Origin: Hyphomonadaceae bacterium JAD_PAG50586_4
Lineage (GTDB): Bacteria; Pseudomonadota; Alphaproteobacteria; Caulobacterales; Aquidulcibacteraceae
Direction: 5' to 3'
Length of the DNA stretch: 64,000 nucleotides
Assembly (NCBI GenBank): GCA_023242925.1
Contig: CP096134.1
Location: 3,863,501 to 3,927,500 of the forward strand
A model generated the notes under the pieces. It saw only the letters and a list, made by a program, of their open reading frames with translations, did no database searches and had not been told where the DNA came from. Below, one piece after another: positions 27,873 to 36,820 of the stretch. Within the stretch, counting starts at the first letter, position 1, and the number at the start of each line of letters is the position of its first letter. Made by a program: the position numbers and the translations under genes.

Positions 27873-28376
27873 ATGACGATCTCACGCCGCACCTTCTTTC
27901 TCACCGCCGCCGCGCTGCCAATGGCCGCTTGCGCCGCGGAGGCGCAACAAATACCAACCGCCGCCAACGAAGCGCGCCACGCCAACGATCCTGTTCGTCG
28001 GCTCACCGAGGCGCAATGGCGTGCGCGACTTGAACCGGTGGCATTCCGTGTGCTTCGCCAAGAAGCCACCGAGCGCGCCGGCACGAGCCCGCTCGACCAC
28101 GAGCATCGGCGCGGGACGTTCGTTTGCGCAGGATGCGAGCTTGAGCTGTTCCGCTCCGAGTGGAAGTTCGATTCGGGCACCGGCTGGCCGAGCTTCTTCC
28201 GCGTCAACGAGGCGAACATAGGTACGAAGGAGGACATGCTGCTATTCACGCCCCGGACGGAATATCATTGCGCGCGCTGCCTCGGGCACCAGGGTCACGT
28301 GTTCGAAGATGGTCCCCGGCCTACTGGTCTGCGCTATTGCAACAACGGCGCTGCGCTTCGATTTGTGCCGGCCTAA
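27873..28376 (+). CDS. msrB: Peptide-methionine (R)-S-oxide reductase, exported
   Basis: Repairs methionine-R-sulfoxide in proteins. The 167-aa protein has a Tat-like leader (SRRTFFL, then a hydrophobic helix and AAC), so it is likely periplasmic or lipid-anchored. Zinc cysteines are C85/C88 (CAGC) and C133/C136 (CARC), with GTGWPSF (102-108) and the catalytic Cys156 in RYCNNGAAL. The usual RYCINSAAL is slightly changed, but the cysteine and the adjacent asparagine position are kept. ATG at 27873. Confidence 0.9.
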   Translation: MTISRRTFFLTAAALPMAACAAEAQQIPTAANEARHANDPVRRLTEAQWRARLEPVAFRVLRQEATERAGTSPLDHEHRRGTFVCAGCELELFRSEWKFDSGTGWPSFFRVNEANIGTKEDMLLFTPRTEYHCARCLGHQGHVFEDGPRPTGLRYCNNGAALRFVPA

Positions 28377-28563
28377 CTTCTCGCGGCAGGCCACAGGAAC
28401 AGGACGACCGTCCGCGCGACCACGCTTACGAGGCTGATGCACTAGCATCCAAGAAGTCGGCGATTGCGATCTTCTACCGGGCACCCTCAGCCTCTCGACC
28501 GCCGGGTCTCGCCACCTTCCTACAAATGCCTCAGCCGATCCAACTCGGCTGGCGTCCTAAACG

Positions 28564-29313
28564 TCAATCTTCCGCGCGAACCGGTTGAAGTAGTAACCGT
28601 GACAAGTGCAAATCCGCGGGGTCGCGGAATTTCTCAACACCGATGATCATTCCATCGTGGCCGTCAGCCGGCTGGGCGCGGTAGGTGCGAAACACCCAGT
28701 CCCACCAGGGTAAACTGAAGCCGAAATTGCTGTTCGTTTCCTCACGAATTACTGAGTGATGCACGCGGTGCATGTCGGGCGTTACAACAATCAATCGCAC
28801 AATCCGATCGAGCGGCCGCGGCAACGCAATGTTTGCGTGATTGAACATTGCCGTCGCATTGAGCAAAACCTCAAACACCAAGACAGCGACTACAGGGACG
28901 CCTAGAGCCACGACCGCCGCAATCTTGATCAACATCGACAACAATATTTCCACCGGATGGAATCGCACACCCGTTGTCACGTCGAAGGCGAGATCGGTGT
29001 GATGGACGCGATGGAGCCGCCAAAGCAGCGGCACGGCGTGAAACAGCCGATGCTGAAGGTAAATCAAAAGATCGAGGAGGATCACCGAGCCAAGTATTGC
29101 GACGGCGTCCGGCGCGTTGATCACTTGAAAAATCCCCCAGCCATGGGATTCGGCGAAGACCGCTGCGCCCACTGCCGCAGCTGGAAAGAGTATCCGGAGC
29201 GCCAGTGTGTTGATGACCGAGAGACCGAGATTGCCGGGCCAGCGTCGCAGCCTTGAGATGGCCTGAGGGCGCCTCGGGGCCATCAGCTCCCCCAGCGCCA
29301 TTGCCAAGAACAC
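28564..29313 (-). CDS. Sterol desaturase/fatty-acid hydroxylase family protein
   Basis: A 249-aa integral-membrane di-iron oxygenase family member with four to five helices and the histidine clusters QHRLFH, HRVHH and the late HRVHHS region (HxxxH, HxxHH, HxxHH). It would hydroxylate or desaturate a lipid. It is transcribed alone on the minus strand, 55 bases from the end of the DUF1499 gene. The substrate could be a carotenoid, sterol-like or fatty acyl compound; sequence does not decide. Confidence 0.85.
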   Translation of the reverse strand: MFLAMALGELMAPRRPQAISRLRRWPGNLGLSVINTLALRILFPAAAVGAAVFAESHGWGIFQVINAPDAVAILGSVILLDLLIYLQHRLFHAVPLLWRLHRVHHTDLAFDVTTGVRFHPVEILLSMLIKIAAVVALGVPVVAVLVFEVLLNATAMFNHANIALPRPLDRIVRLIVVTPDMHRVHHSVIREETNSNFGFSLPWWDWVFRTYRAQPADGHDGMIIGVEKFRDPADLHLSRLLLQPVRAED

Positions 29314-29368
29314 ACCAAAAAAGCGCCGAAGCGAATAAATGGTTCGCTAAAACCCTGTGCCTGCTCCA

Positions 29369-30151
29369 TCACTCGAAAGCGTTTTGGAACGCGCGAACCC
29401 GCCTGGCGTTGGCGCCAAGATCGGAAACACCAACGCGCGATGTCGAACGCACATCAATACGCGATCCGCCCTCCGTCGGTGACACCTGCACCACCACGTC
29501 ATCGACAAAGCCGAACCACAAAGAGCGAACGCTTGCTTCGATGCGGCCGTTCTCCGGATCGATCGCACCGATGCTCCAACCTTCGGCGCGCGCTGTCGCC
29601 AGCGCCGTCTCGAACGCCTCGGTCGGTGATTGCGCAATCAAGATGGGTTGAATGTCCGGATAGGCGCTTCGCTGCAGCGCGCGCGCCGACTGACCAGCGG
29701 CGGGTCCGAAGCGATCATCGTCGGGCACGCGTGGGTCTGCCTCGACCGCATTGGCGCCTGGCACGGCGGCGCGCAACGCCATCACGCGCTCTGAAAACAC
29801 TAGCGGCGCATCGGCATCAGAAACGATGTCGTGAATGGGCGGAATCGAAGCCGCTTCACTGCGAACGTAGCCAGCATAACCGAGAGCGAGGACCGGTATG
29901 ACAAGTGCGAGCGCGGCCTTGCCCAAACCGGTCCTTGGTTTAACCAGCAGCGCGAGGAGAAGCGCGACCAGCGCAAGTCCCGCCGCCGCCATCAGCAAGA
30001 GCGGGCCATAGCCAATCGTGAGCGTGCCAAATCCAAGACGCCAATCGATCAAGCCGAAACGCGTAGCGAGCGCCGCCGCCACAAAATAGATCGGCAGCGC
30101 TAACGACAGGCCGAACGCTGCTGCGACTACAAAAGCCCGAACCCCACTCAT
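29369..30151 (-). CDS. DUF1499 membrane protein
   Basis: A 260-aa protein with three N-terminal helices followed by an exported DUF1499 domain (IPPIHDIVSDADAP, YPDIQPI and a late VRSLWFGFVDDVVVQV). The start is the ATG at 30149-30151, overlapping the stop of the TIGR04282 gene (ATGA), so it belongs to that transcription unit. The role is unknown; DUF1499 proteins often sit in gene clusters for lipid or glycan metabolism. Confidence 0.82.
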   Translation of the reverse strand: MSGVRAFVVAAAFGLSLALPIYFVAAALATRFGLIDWRLGFGTLTIGYGPLLLMAAAGLALVALLLALLVKPRTGLGKAALALVIPVLALGYAGYVRSEAASIPPIHDIVSDADAPLVFSERVMALRAAVPGANAVEADPRVPDDDRFGPAAGQSARALQRSAYPDIQPILIAQSPTEAFETALATARAEGWSIGAIDPENGRIEASVRSLWFGFVDDVVVQVSPTEGGSRIDVRSTSRVGVSDLGANARRVRAFQNAFE

Positions 30152-30771
30152 GCGCCTTGCCCTCCCGTCATCCGTCGGCGCCAACGCCGATAGCTGGCGC
30201 CACCATCAACGTCTTCCAACTCACGGAGCATTATAACACGCTTGCCGGACAGATTGATCACCGTATCGGCGCGCGCATGCGGCGTCGACCACCGAACGCT
30301 CTTAAAGGGCAAATGCTGGCGCTGGGCTTGGCTGAAGCCAATGAGCCAATAGCCGCCATCAAGTGCAGGGCCTACAACCGCGTCGCTGGTTTCCAGCGCT
30401 TCGAACGCCGCTTCTATATCAGCCGTCGCCACGTCCGGGGTATCGCTACCGATGTAAACGAGCGGACCCGGCCCCAATCGCGCCGAGAGGCGCGTCATGC
30501 GCTGGCCAAGGTCGCCTTCTCCCTGGCCGACCACAAAAGTGGCGCTCGGACACTGTGCTGGCTCATCGGGCGTGATTGCCAAGCAAAGCCGCCAACGCGG
30601 ATCCGCGCCCAGACGCTGCAAAAGCCGCCCTAGCGCGACGCGCTGAAAACGGTGCGCTGCGCAATCGCCGATCTCAGCGGCCAAACGGCGTTTGCCCTGG
30701 CCGAGAATTGGCCGCCGCGCCATCAGCACTAGAGTACGATCAACGACCATAAAGACGTGCAATCCGTTCAA
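30148..30771 (-). CDS. TIGR04282 (DUF2064) arsenosugar-type glycosyltransferase
   Basis: A 207-aa nucleotidyl/glycosyltransferase-fold protein. MARRPILGQGKRRLAAEIG is the altered nucleotide-binding start, VVGQGEGDLGQRM, YIGSDTPDV (DxD-like) and VVGPALDGGYWLIGF are the family signatures of TIGR04282, which is named from clusters with the arsenosugar enzyme ArsS. It overlaps the TIGR04283 gene by 32 bases and the DUF1499 gene by four. In the canonical cluster the pair is thought to attach a sugar; what is transferred here is not known. Confidence 0.87.
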   Translation of the reverse strand: MNGLHVFMVVDRTLVLMARRPILGQGKRRLAAEIGDCAAHRFQRVALGRLLQRLGADPRWRLCLAITPDEPAQCPSATFVVGQGEGDLGQRMTRLSARLGPGPLVYIGSDTPDVATADIEAAFEALETSDAVVGPALDGGYWLIGFSQAQRQHLPFKSVRWSTPHARADTVINLSGKRVIMLRELEDVDGGASYRRWRRRMTGGQGA

Positions 30772-31407
30772 TCGACGCGCCAGCGCTGAACAACGTAAGG
30801 CAAATCACATTGCGGGCGCTGCGCTTCAACCAACCGTCTTCGCGCCAGCGCCGCGCTGAGGTTGTTGCGGCGCAGGCAAGCGTTCGCAACCGCCGCCTGC
30901 CGATGCGGCGCACCAAGTCCACGTCTTCCATAAGCGGCAGCGGTCGAAACCCACCCAATGCGGCGTAGAGGCTTCGATGAATCAAAAGACCCTGGTCCCC
31001 GTAGGGAAGAGCGAACAAGAAAACCCGCAGCGCCACCAGCCACTCCAAAACGCGCGCTTGCCATGCTGCATCGTCCAGCTTGAAGCGAAACACGCCAACC
31101 GTCGCGGCCGCATTCGCTCCGCGCGCATGCGCATCGACATGGGTGCGCCAGCCGGGCGCCAGCATGGTGTCTGCGTGCAAGAAAAGCAGCCAGTCTTGAG
31201 TCGCCATGTCGGCGCCCGCGCGCATTTGCTGACCGCGCCCGCGTGTGCTTGCGTGCACGCGTGCGCCGGCCGAGTGGGCCAAGCGAACAGTTGCATCTTC
31301 CGAGCCGCCGTCGATGACGATGACCTCTTCGGCCTCGACAACGGACCGAAGGGTCGCGGCAAGGCCCTCTTCGGCGTTCAACGTCGGAATTATGACCGCA
31401 ATGCCCA
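30740..31407 (-). CDS. TIGR04283 arsenosugar-type family-2 glycosyltransferase
   Basis: A GT2-fold enzyme of about 222 aa from the ATG at 31405-31407. It shows VIIPTLNAEEGLAATLRSV, VIVIDGGSEDAT, GRGQQMRAGADMA, the DxD-type LFLHADT and PYGDQGLLIHR. All are hallmarks of TIGR04283. The longer frame to 31486 lacks a family-like N-terminus. It is the first gene of the minus-strand operon (TIGR04283-TIGR04282-DUF1499) and divergent from the TVP38 gene. Confidence 0.88.
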
Positions 31408-31546
31408 TTGAGACTACATGATCGGGAGCGTTCGGGCTTGGCAAGTGCGGTAGATGCTGCGACCGGTGCACGTAAGATGTAACCACGCTGCCGGGTGCGC
31501 GTATCCAGGTGGGCGCTCATGCCCAGTGGGCACGGGAGAATGATGC

Positions 31547-32281
31547 ATGGCCGAGGTCGAACAAGCGCCGCCCGCTCGACGCGACATTTGGGGCAGGCTC
31601 GCACTGGTTGCCGTGCTCGCTTTAGGCCTGTTTGCGGCGTGGCGTTTGGGTGTCTTTGACTATCTCAACTTCGAGACCCTTCGCTCACAGCGCGAGACAC
31701 TTAGTGCATTCGTTGCGGCCAATCAGATTCTGGCCTTCGCTATCTTTGTCGCAGTCTATGTGGTGATCACCACGCTAGCGTTCCCAGGCGCGTTCTGGAT
31801 CACGATATTGGGCGGCTACTTGTTCGGATTGGCAGGCGGCGCTGTCGCCACCACGATCAGCGCCACTTTGGGCGCGACGGCATTGTTTGTGATCGCGCGC
31901 TACCTCCTTGCCGATACTTTGCGCACACGCGCCGGCCCCTTCCTGAAAAAGCTAGAGACAGGCTTTGAACAAAACGCCATCAGCTACTTGCTCACGCTGC
32001 GGCTGGTTCCGGTCGTGCCGTTCTTTATCGCCAATGTTGCGCCCGCCTTTCTCGGAGCGCGCTTGAGCAGCTTCGTTTGGACGACCGCCGTCGGGATTAT
32101 CCCCGGCGTCATCGCCTACACTTGGATCGGCGCCGGCCTCGGCGCGGCGTTCGACGCCGGAGAAGCGCCCGATATCGCAGCGTTCGCGCGAGAATTGACG
32201 CCTGCCTTCGTCGCGCTCGCAGCGCTCGCAATCGCACCTGCAATCTATAGCCGATTTAGACGCCCGAAAGCGGCCAGTTAG
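31547..32281 (+). CDS. TVP38/TMEM64 (DedA-like) membrane protein
   Basis: A 244-aa inner-membrane protein of the VTT/DedA superfamily, with about six helices. The conserved re-entrant stretch FPGAFWITILGGYLFGLAGG and RLVPVVPFFIANVAPAFLG (the R-x-x-P-x-x-P-F pattern) mark it. Related proteins act in lipid flipping or metal/sterol traffic. First of three plus-strand genes with the flavoprotein and the nucleoside phosphorylase (13- and 14-base gaps), so it is co-transcribed with them. Confidence 0.88.
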   Translation: MAEVEQAPPARRDIWGRLALVAVLALGLFAAWRLGVFDYLNFETLRSQRETLSAFVAANQILAFAIFVAVYVVITTLAFPGAFWITILGGYLFGLAGGAVATTISATLGATALFVIARYLLADTLRTRAGPFLKKLETGFEQNAISYLLTLRLVPVVPFFIANVAPAFLGARLSSFVWTTAVGIIPGVIAYTWIGAGLGAAFDAGEAPDIAAFARELTPAFVALAALAIAPAIYSRFRRPKAAS

Positions 32282-32294
32282 GAGTTTAGCTTTT

Positions 32295-33724
32295 ATGGAA
32301 AACATAAAAGCGGACATCGCCATTATCGGCGGCGGCTCCGCTGGATTAGTCGCAGCCTCCGGCGCCGCTCAGCTTGGTCAAAAGGTCGTGCTGTTCGAAA
32401 GCGGTGAAATGGGAGGCGATTGCCTGAATTATGGCTGCGTGCCTTCGAAGTCGCTGATTGCAGCGGCGCGCGCAGCCCAGAGCGCACGCACGGCCGGGCC
32501 ACTCGGACTCGACATCGCCCCGCCGCGCGTCGGTTGGTCCCGCGTCAAAGCACACGTCCGCGGCGTGATCGAAGCCATTGCGCCAATCGATAGCCAAGAG
32601 CGTTTCGAGAGCCTCGGCGTCAGGGTCGTGCGCGAACGCGCGCGCTTTGCCGATGCGCGCACGATCGTCTCGGAGACTCTTCGCGTACGCGCACGCCTGA
32701 TGGTGATCGCCACCGGCGCCCGCGCTGGCGCGCCGCCCATTCCGGGCTTGAGCGAGGTCCCCTATCTCACCAACGAGACCATCTTCTTTATCGATGCGTT
32801 GCCAACACATCTCATCATCCTTGGCGCAGGCGCCATCGGGCTCGAACTCGGCCAAGCCTTTGTCCGCCTTGGATCCAAGGTCACGTTGATCGAAGCCGGG
32901 ACGCTCTTCGCTGGCAAAGACGATGAAGCAGCGAAAGTGCTGCGCGCGAAACTGAACGCTGAGGGGTGACCCTGCTCGAATCCGCGAAGGCGCAGCGCAT
33001 CGAAGGCGCGGACGGCGTCATCGCCGCCGAGATCGAAGTAGGCGGCGCAATCAAGCGCATCGAAGGTTCACACCTTCTGGTCGCTGCTGGACGTAAGCCC
33101 AATATCGAAGACTTAGGCCTAGAAGATGCCGGCATCGTTTACGACAAACGCGGCGTCACCACCGACGCTCAGCTGCGAACCTCCAATCGGCGCGTCTATG
33201 CGCTGGGCGACGTCGCCTCACGCGAACAATTCACCCATGCTGCGGGGCTCCACGGATCGCTGTTCGTGCGCAATGCTCTCTTCAAGCTCTCGCCCAGCCG
33301 CGCCGACGGTGCGCCCATTCCACGCGTGATCTACACCGAACCCGAATACGCCGCTGTCGGCTTTTCGGAAGCAGAAGCGCGGCAGCGCTGGGGCGATAAC
33401 GTGCGGGTGCTATTTGCACCAATGCACGACAATGATCGCGCCCAGTCTGAGCGCGACACTGAGGGCTTTGCCCGCATCATCGTCCGCACCAACGGCGAGA
33501 TTTTGGGCGCGGTGATTGTCGGAGCGCATGCTGGCGAGAGTATCGCAACCGTCGCCCTTGCGATCGCCAACAAGCTCAAGATCGCTGCCTTCACCTCGAG
33601 CTTCGTGCCCGCCTATCCTACTCGCGCAGAAATCTTGAAGCGCGCTGCAGGACAATTCTACACCGACAGCTTGTTCTCGCCGCGCACCAGGCTTTTAGTT
33701 CGGCTGCTCGCGCAACTGCCTTAA
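32295..33724 (+). CDS. Mercuric-reductase-like FAD/NAD-dependent oxidoreductase (frameshifted)
   Basis: A pyridine-nucleotide disulfide oxidoreductase of 476 aa. ADIAIIGGGSAGLVAA binds FAD, and the redox-active pair is CLNYGC in GGDCLNYGCVPSKSL. LIILGAGAIGLELGQAF binds NAD(P)H, and the C-terminal dimer domain contains PAYPTRAE. The first frame stops at 32967-32969 after LNAEG, while the next continues VTLLESAKAQRIEG. A GGGG run that should be GGGGG explains it. There is no N-terminal metal-binding domain and no C-terminal cysteine pair, so Hg(II) reduction is unlikely; the substrate is unknown. Families of this kind recur beside TVP38 genes. Confidence 0.87.
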
Positions 33725-33738
33725 GAAAGTTCGATCGC

Positions 33739-34613
33739 ATGACGGCTTGGCGTCTGGGAATTATCGGTGGCTCGGGCCTCTACGACATCGACGCCCTTAA
33801 AGATCGCCGTTGGACGCGGATCGCCAGTCCGTGGGGCGAGGCCTCGGACGAAGTGCTGACCGGCGTTCTAAACGGCGTGGAGCTCGCGTTTCTGCCGAGG
33901 CACGGCCGGGGCCACCTAGTCCCGCCATCCGCCATCAACGCCCGCGCCAATGTCGATGTGCTCAAGCGCGCAGGCTGCACGGACATTGTCTCCGTTTCCG
34001 CCGTCGGGTCTTTGCGTGAGGATCTGCCTCCCGGCGCCCTTGTGCTCGCCGATCAATACATCGATCGCACACGCCAGCGCCCCGGCAGCTTTTTGGACCC
34101 GGCCTCGTCGCTCATGTCTCAATGGCCGATCCAGTGTGTCCGCGCCTTTCAGCGCTTGTGCAAAGCGCCGGGGGCCGCGCAGGCGCCAAGATCAAGCCAA
34201 GGGCAACTTATCTCGCAATGGAGGGCCCGCAATTTTCAACGCGCGCAGAGAGCCGCCTCTATCGCAGCTGGGGATGTGACGTCATCGGGATGACGGCGAT
34301 GCCAGAGGCGCGTCTGGCGCGCGAAGCTGAACTTCCCTATGCCGCCCTTTGCATGGTCACCGACTACGATTGTTGGCGCGAAGACAACGCCGAGGTCGAC
34401 GTCGCCAGCATCCTCGCCGTCATGCACGCCAACGTCGCCCGCGCCCGACAGATCTTGGCCGAACTCACCTCGGTCCTGAGCGACGTCCCGCGTTCGCCTT
34501 CGCCAATCGATACCTGCCTCGACATGGCGCTCATCACCGATCCAGCGAAGTGGGATCTAGACTCAGTGCAGAAGCTTGACGCAATCTGCGCGCGGCGCTT
34601 CGCCAAAGCCTAA
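33739..34613 (+). CDS. mtnP: 5'-methylthioadenosine phosphorylase-like enzyme (frameshifted)
   Basis: A purine-nucleoside-phosphorylase family enzyme that splits MTA, and often 5'-deoxyadenosine, into adenine and a 5-deoxysugar phosphate. Motifs: IIGGSGLYD (phosphate), LPRHGRGH, SAVGSLRED, MEGPQFSTRAESRLYR, GMTAMPEARLAREAELPYA and TDYDCW. The first frame breaks after GSF. Adding one T to the TTTTT at about 34090 restores FGPGLVAHVSMADPVCPRLS and a 291-aa protein. Its position between a flavoprotein and a radical SAM gene suggests that it cleaves a nucleoside made by that chemistry. It converges on the radical SAM gene, the two stops overlapping. Confidence 0.88.
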
Positions 34614-35554
34614 GCCGAGCAGCTGCCGCCGCCGAGCACGCAGAACTTGGCGCAATGGGGATGATTGAGCGCAACCGGCGTTAAACTGTCGGTGAGACGC
34701 GCGGCCAATTCGAACTCCGGTTCGTAAGGGAGGAGCGTGCAAGCGATCACCGAGGGCGCCTCCGCGCCTTTTCGCTTCACCACCATGCGCGCGCTCGCGC
34801 ACATCATCGCCGCCGGCGCAACCTTTAGAATGCCCCAGCAGGCGTCGCTAATTTCCGGGACCTCGGCGCTCGCGTCCATCTCAGGAAATAGGACGAGTTG
34901 CTCTGCACTGCGTGCATCGATGGGCCAGTCGCGCGCTGCGATCAGGCGGGCAAAGCCAGCGCGTATTTCAGCTTCATCGCCGCCCCAAAGGCTGCGGCCC
35001 GCCAAAGAGAGCTTAAAGCCCGCCTGTGCCAACCAGTCGATTCCGTTCAGCGTCGCGTCGAAACTGCCAGCCCCGCGTTCTTCGTCGTGAAGATCGGCGT
35101 CATAATGATCTAGACTGACCCGTAGCGTAATCCTCTCGCCATACCGGGCTTTAAGAGCGCGCAATCCATCGCGCATGCGCGGGCGCATCATGGGCCGCAT
35201 CGCATTGGTCAAGATCAAGACGCGATGGCCGCGCGCCAGCGCCATTTCCACAAGGCCGAGAATCTGCGGATTGAGAAAGGGCTCCCCGCCGGTGAAGCCA
35301 ATCTCGATTTGCTTGCCCCCAAGCTGCGACACCTCCTCGAGAAACGGCGCCAAATCGGCTTCGGTGAAATACACGAGGCTATCATTGGTCGGCGAGCTCT
35401 CGATATAGCAGTGCGCGCAGGTGATATTGCAGAGCGTGCCGGTGTTGATCCACAGCGTCTTCAATTCATCGAACGCCACCGTAGCGCGCGGCTCGCCCCG
35501 CGCTGTCAAAGTGGGGTCAGAGAACTTGGCGTGCGGCTGGTGAGTTATGCTCAT
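34610..35554 (-). CDS. Radical SAM protein of unknown substrate
   Basis: A 314-aa radical SAM enzyme. The cluster motif is C42-x3-C46-x2-C49 (CNITCAHC), and GGEP at 88-91 binds SAM. The barrel continues normally, and the C-terminus has extra cysteines (CWGILKV, MMCAS, HCAKFCVLGGGSC at the very end) suggesting a second iron-sulfur centre. It does not show the ArsS (TIGR04167) pattern (no ITGGAPELN stretch), so it is not the standard arsenosugar enzyme. It converges on mtnP and is divergent from DUF547. Confidence 0.85.
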   Translation of the reverse strand: MSITHQPHAKFSDPTLTARGEPRATVAFDELKTLWINTGTLCNITCAHCYIESSPTNDSLVYFTEADLAPFLEEVSQLGGKQIEIGFTGGEPFLNPQILGLVEMALARGHRVLILTNAMRPMMRPRMRDGLRALKARYGERITLRVSLDHYDADLHDEERGAGSFDATLNGIDWLAQAGFKLSLAGRSLWGGDEAEIRAGFARLIAARDWPIDARSAEQLVLFPEMDASAEVPEISDACWGILKVAPAAMMCASARMVVKRKGAEAPSVIACTLLPYEPEFELAARLTDSLTPVALNHPHCAKFCVLGGGSCSA

Positions 35555-35708
35555 GTGTCAGGCTTATACGTCTCAACTGGGCGCGTGGATGCGACGTCTG
35601 CGCTCTACCTGTGAACGACCTGGGGCCAATTTAAGGGTGTTTTCCGCTGGACGCATCCGGTGACCAGCCTGGCTCGTAGCCCTTTTCTGGAGCCCAAGAG
35701 TGCCGCCA

Positions 35709-36497
35709 ATGTCTGACCGAAAACTGTTCGCCGCTGCCGTGTTCACCCTTGCGATGATCGCAACGCCCCTCCCTGCGCAGGCAGCCGACACGGACGCCTA
35801 CGACCGGCTGTTGTCGCACTATGTCGTCGCTTCAGCGGATGGGATCAACCGCGTGCGTTATACGGCCTGGAAGGCAAGCGCCGACGATGTGCGCGCGCTC
35901 AACGACTATATTGCCTCACTTGAACGCGATCGCCCGTCACGCATGACGCGTGATGAACAACTCGCCCATTGGATCAACCTCTACAACGCGATCACGCTGC
36001 AAGTTATCCTTGAGAACTACCCAGTACGCTCCATTCGCGACATTCGGAGCCAAACCCTCGATCCACGCGGCCTGATCGGTCCCTGGCGAACGCAGCGCGT
36101 CACTGTCGAAGGCCGTCGACTGACCTTGGATCAGATCGAGAATTCAATCCTCCGTCCAGAATTCAACGAGCCGCGCATTCACTATGCAATAAACTGCGCT
36201 TCGATAGGCTGTCCTAACCTTGCCGCCCGCGCCTGGCGGGCCGAGACCATGGAGGCAGATCTGACGAGGGCCGCGCGCGCCTACGTTAATCACCCGCGCG
36301 GCGTTTCGATTGACCCGCAAGGCCGCGTGCGCGTCTCGACAATATATCGATGGTTCGCAGGCGACTTCGGCGGCAACACCGTTGGCGTTCTAACTCATCT
36401 GCGCCGCTACGCCTCGCCTGAGTTGCAGGCTCGCCTTGATGGAGCCACAGCGATTTCGCATTACGGATACGACTGGACCTTGAACGACACGAACTGA
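35709..36497 (+). CDS. DUF547-family exported protein
   Basis: A 262-aa protein with a signal peptide ending AQA (cleavage near residue 24), so probably periplasmic. It carries the DUF547 core AHWINLYNAITLQVILENYP and HYAINCASIGCPNLAARAW with the conserved cysteine pair. DUF547 proteins have an alpha-beta fold with a possible thiol active site and are often near TIGR04282/TIGR04283 and TVP38 genes. ATG at 35709 with AAGAG eight bases upstream. Divergent from the radical SAM gene across 154 bases. Confidence 0.85.
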   Translation: MSDRKLFAAAVFTLAMIATPLPAQAADTDAYDRLLSHYVVASADGINRVRYTAWKASADDVRALNDYIASLERDRPSRMTRDEQLAHWINLYNAITLQVILENYPVRSIRDIRSQTLDPRGLIGPWRTQRVTVEGRRLTLDQIENSILRPEFNEPRIHYAINCASIGCPNLAARAWRAETMEADLTRAARAYVNHPRGVSIDPQGRVRVSTIYRWFAGDFGGNTVGVLTHLRRYASPELQARLDGATAISHYGYDWTLNDTN

Positions 36498-36820
36498 GCG
36501 CCGATTTCGGGTCGTGAACCCCAGTGTCGCCCAAGTGCAAATTTTTGCGACTGTCTGCGCTATCGCGTCGTCGAAGTTCTGCATTTCAGAATCCGGGCTT
36601 CTCTCCAACCACCTATTAGCTGGACTTGTCAGTGTCTGTTTAGGGCCCGCCGCGCCACCGCCGAAATTTTTCGAGCGGCGGGCGGGCTCCATTCGAGACA
36701 CTGGCGCCCTGCCCCTTCCATCGGCGCGCTCTCGCCGATGGCCGCCCGTAGCGCGTTCGCTCTTGCATGCAAGCGCCACGCTACTAAACGGCGTTAATCG
36801 CCCGTCTCAAGAGACCCTAC
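36498..36820. other. 323-base gap between DUF547 and the methyltransferase gene
   Basis: No reading frame with a believable start or family pattern is seen. There is a GC-rich inverted pair CCCGCCGC / GCGGCGGG around 36647-36684 with a 20-base middle, which could be a weak terminator for DUF547. Confidence 0.4.

Noticed and set aside
32295..33724. True mercuric reductase (MerA)
   Set aside because: No heavy-metal-binding front domain, no vicinal cysteine pair at the C-terminus, and no mer genes nearby.
34610..35554. ArsS arsenosugar enzyme
   Set aside because: The family-specific motifs after the first cysteine cluster are missing; only the neighbourhood fits.
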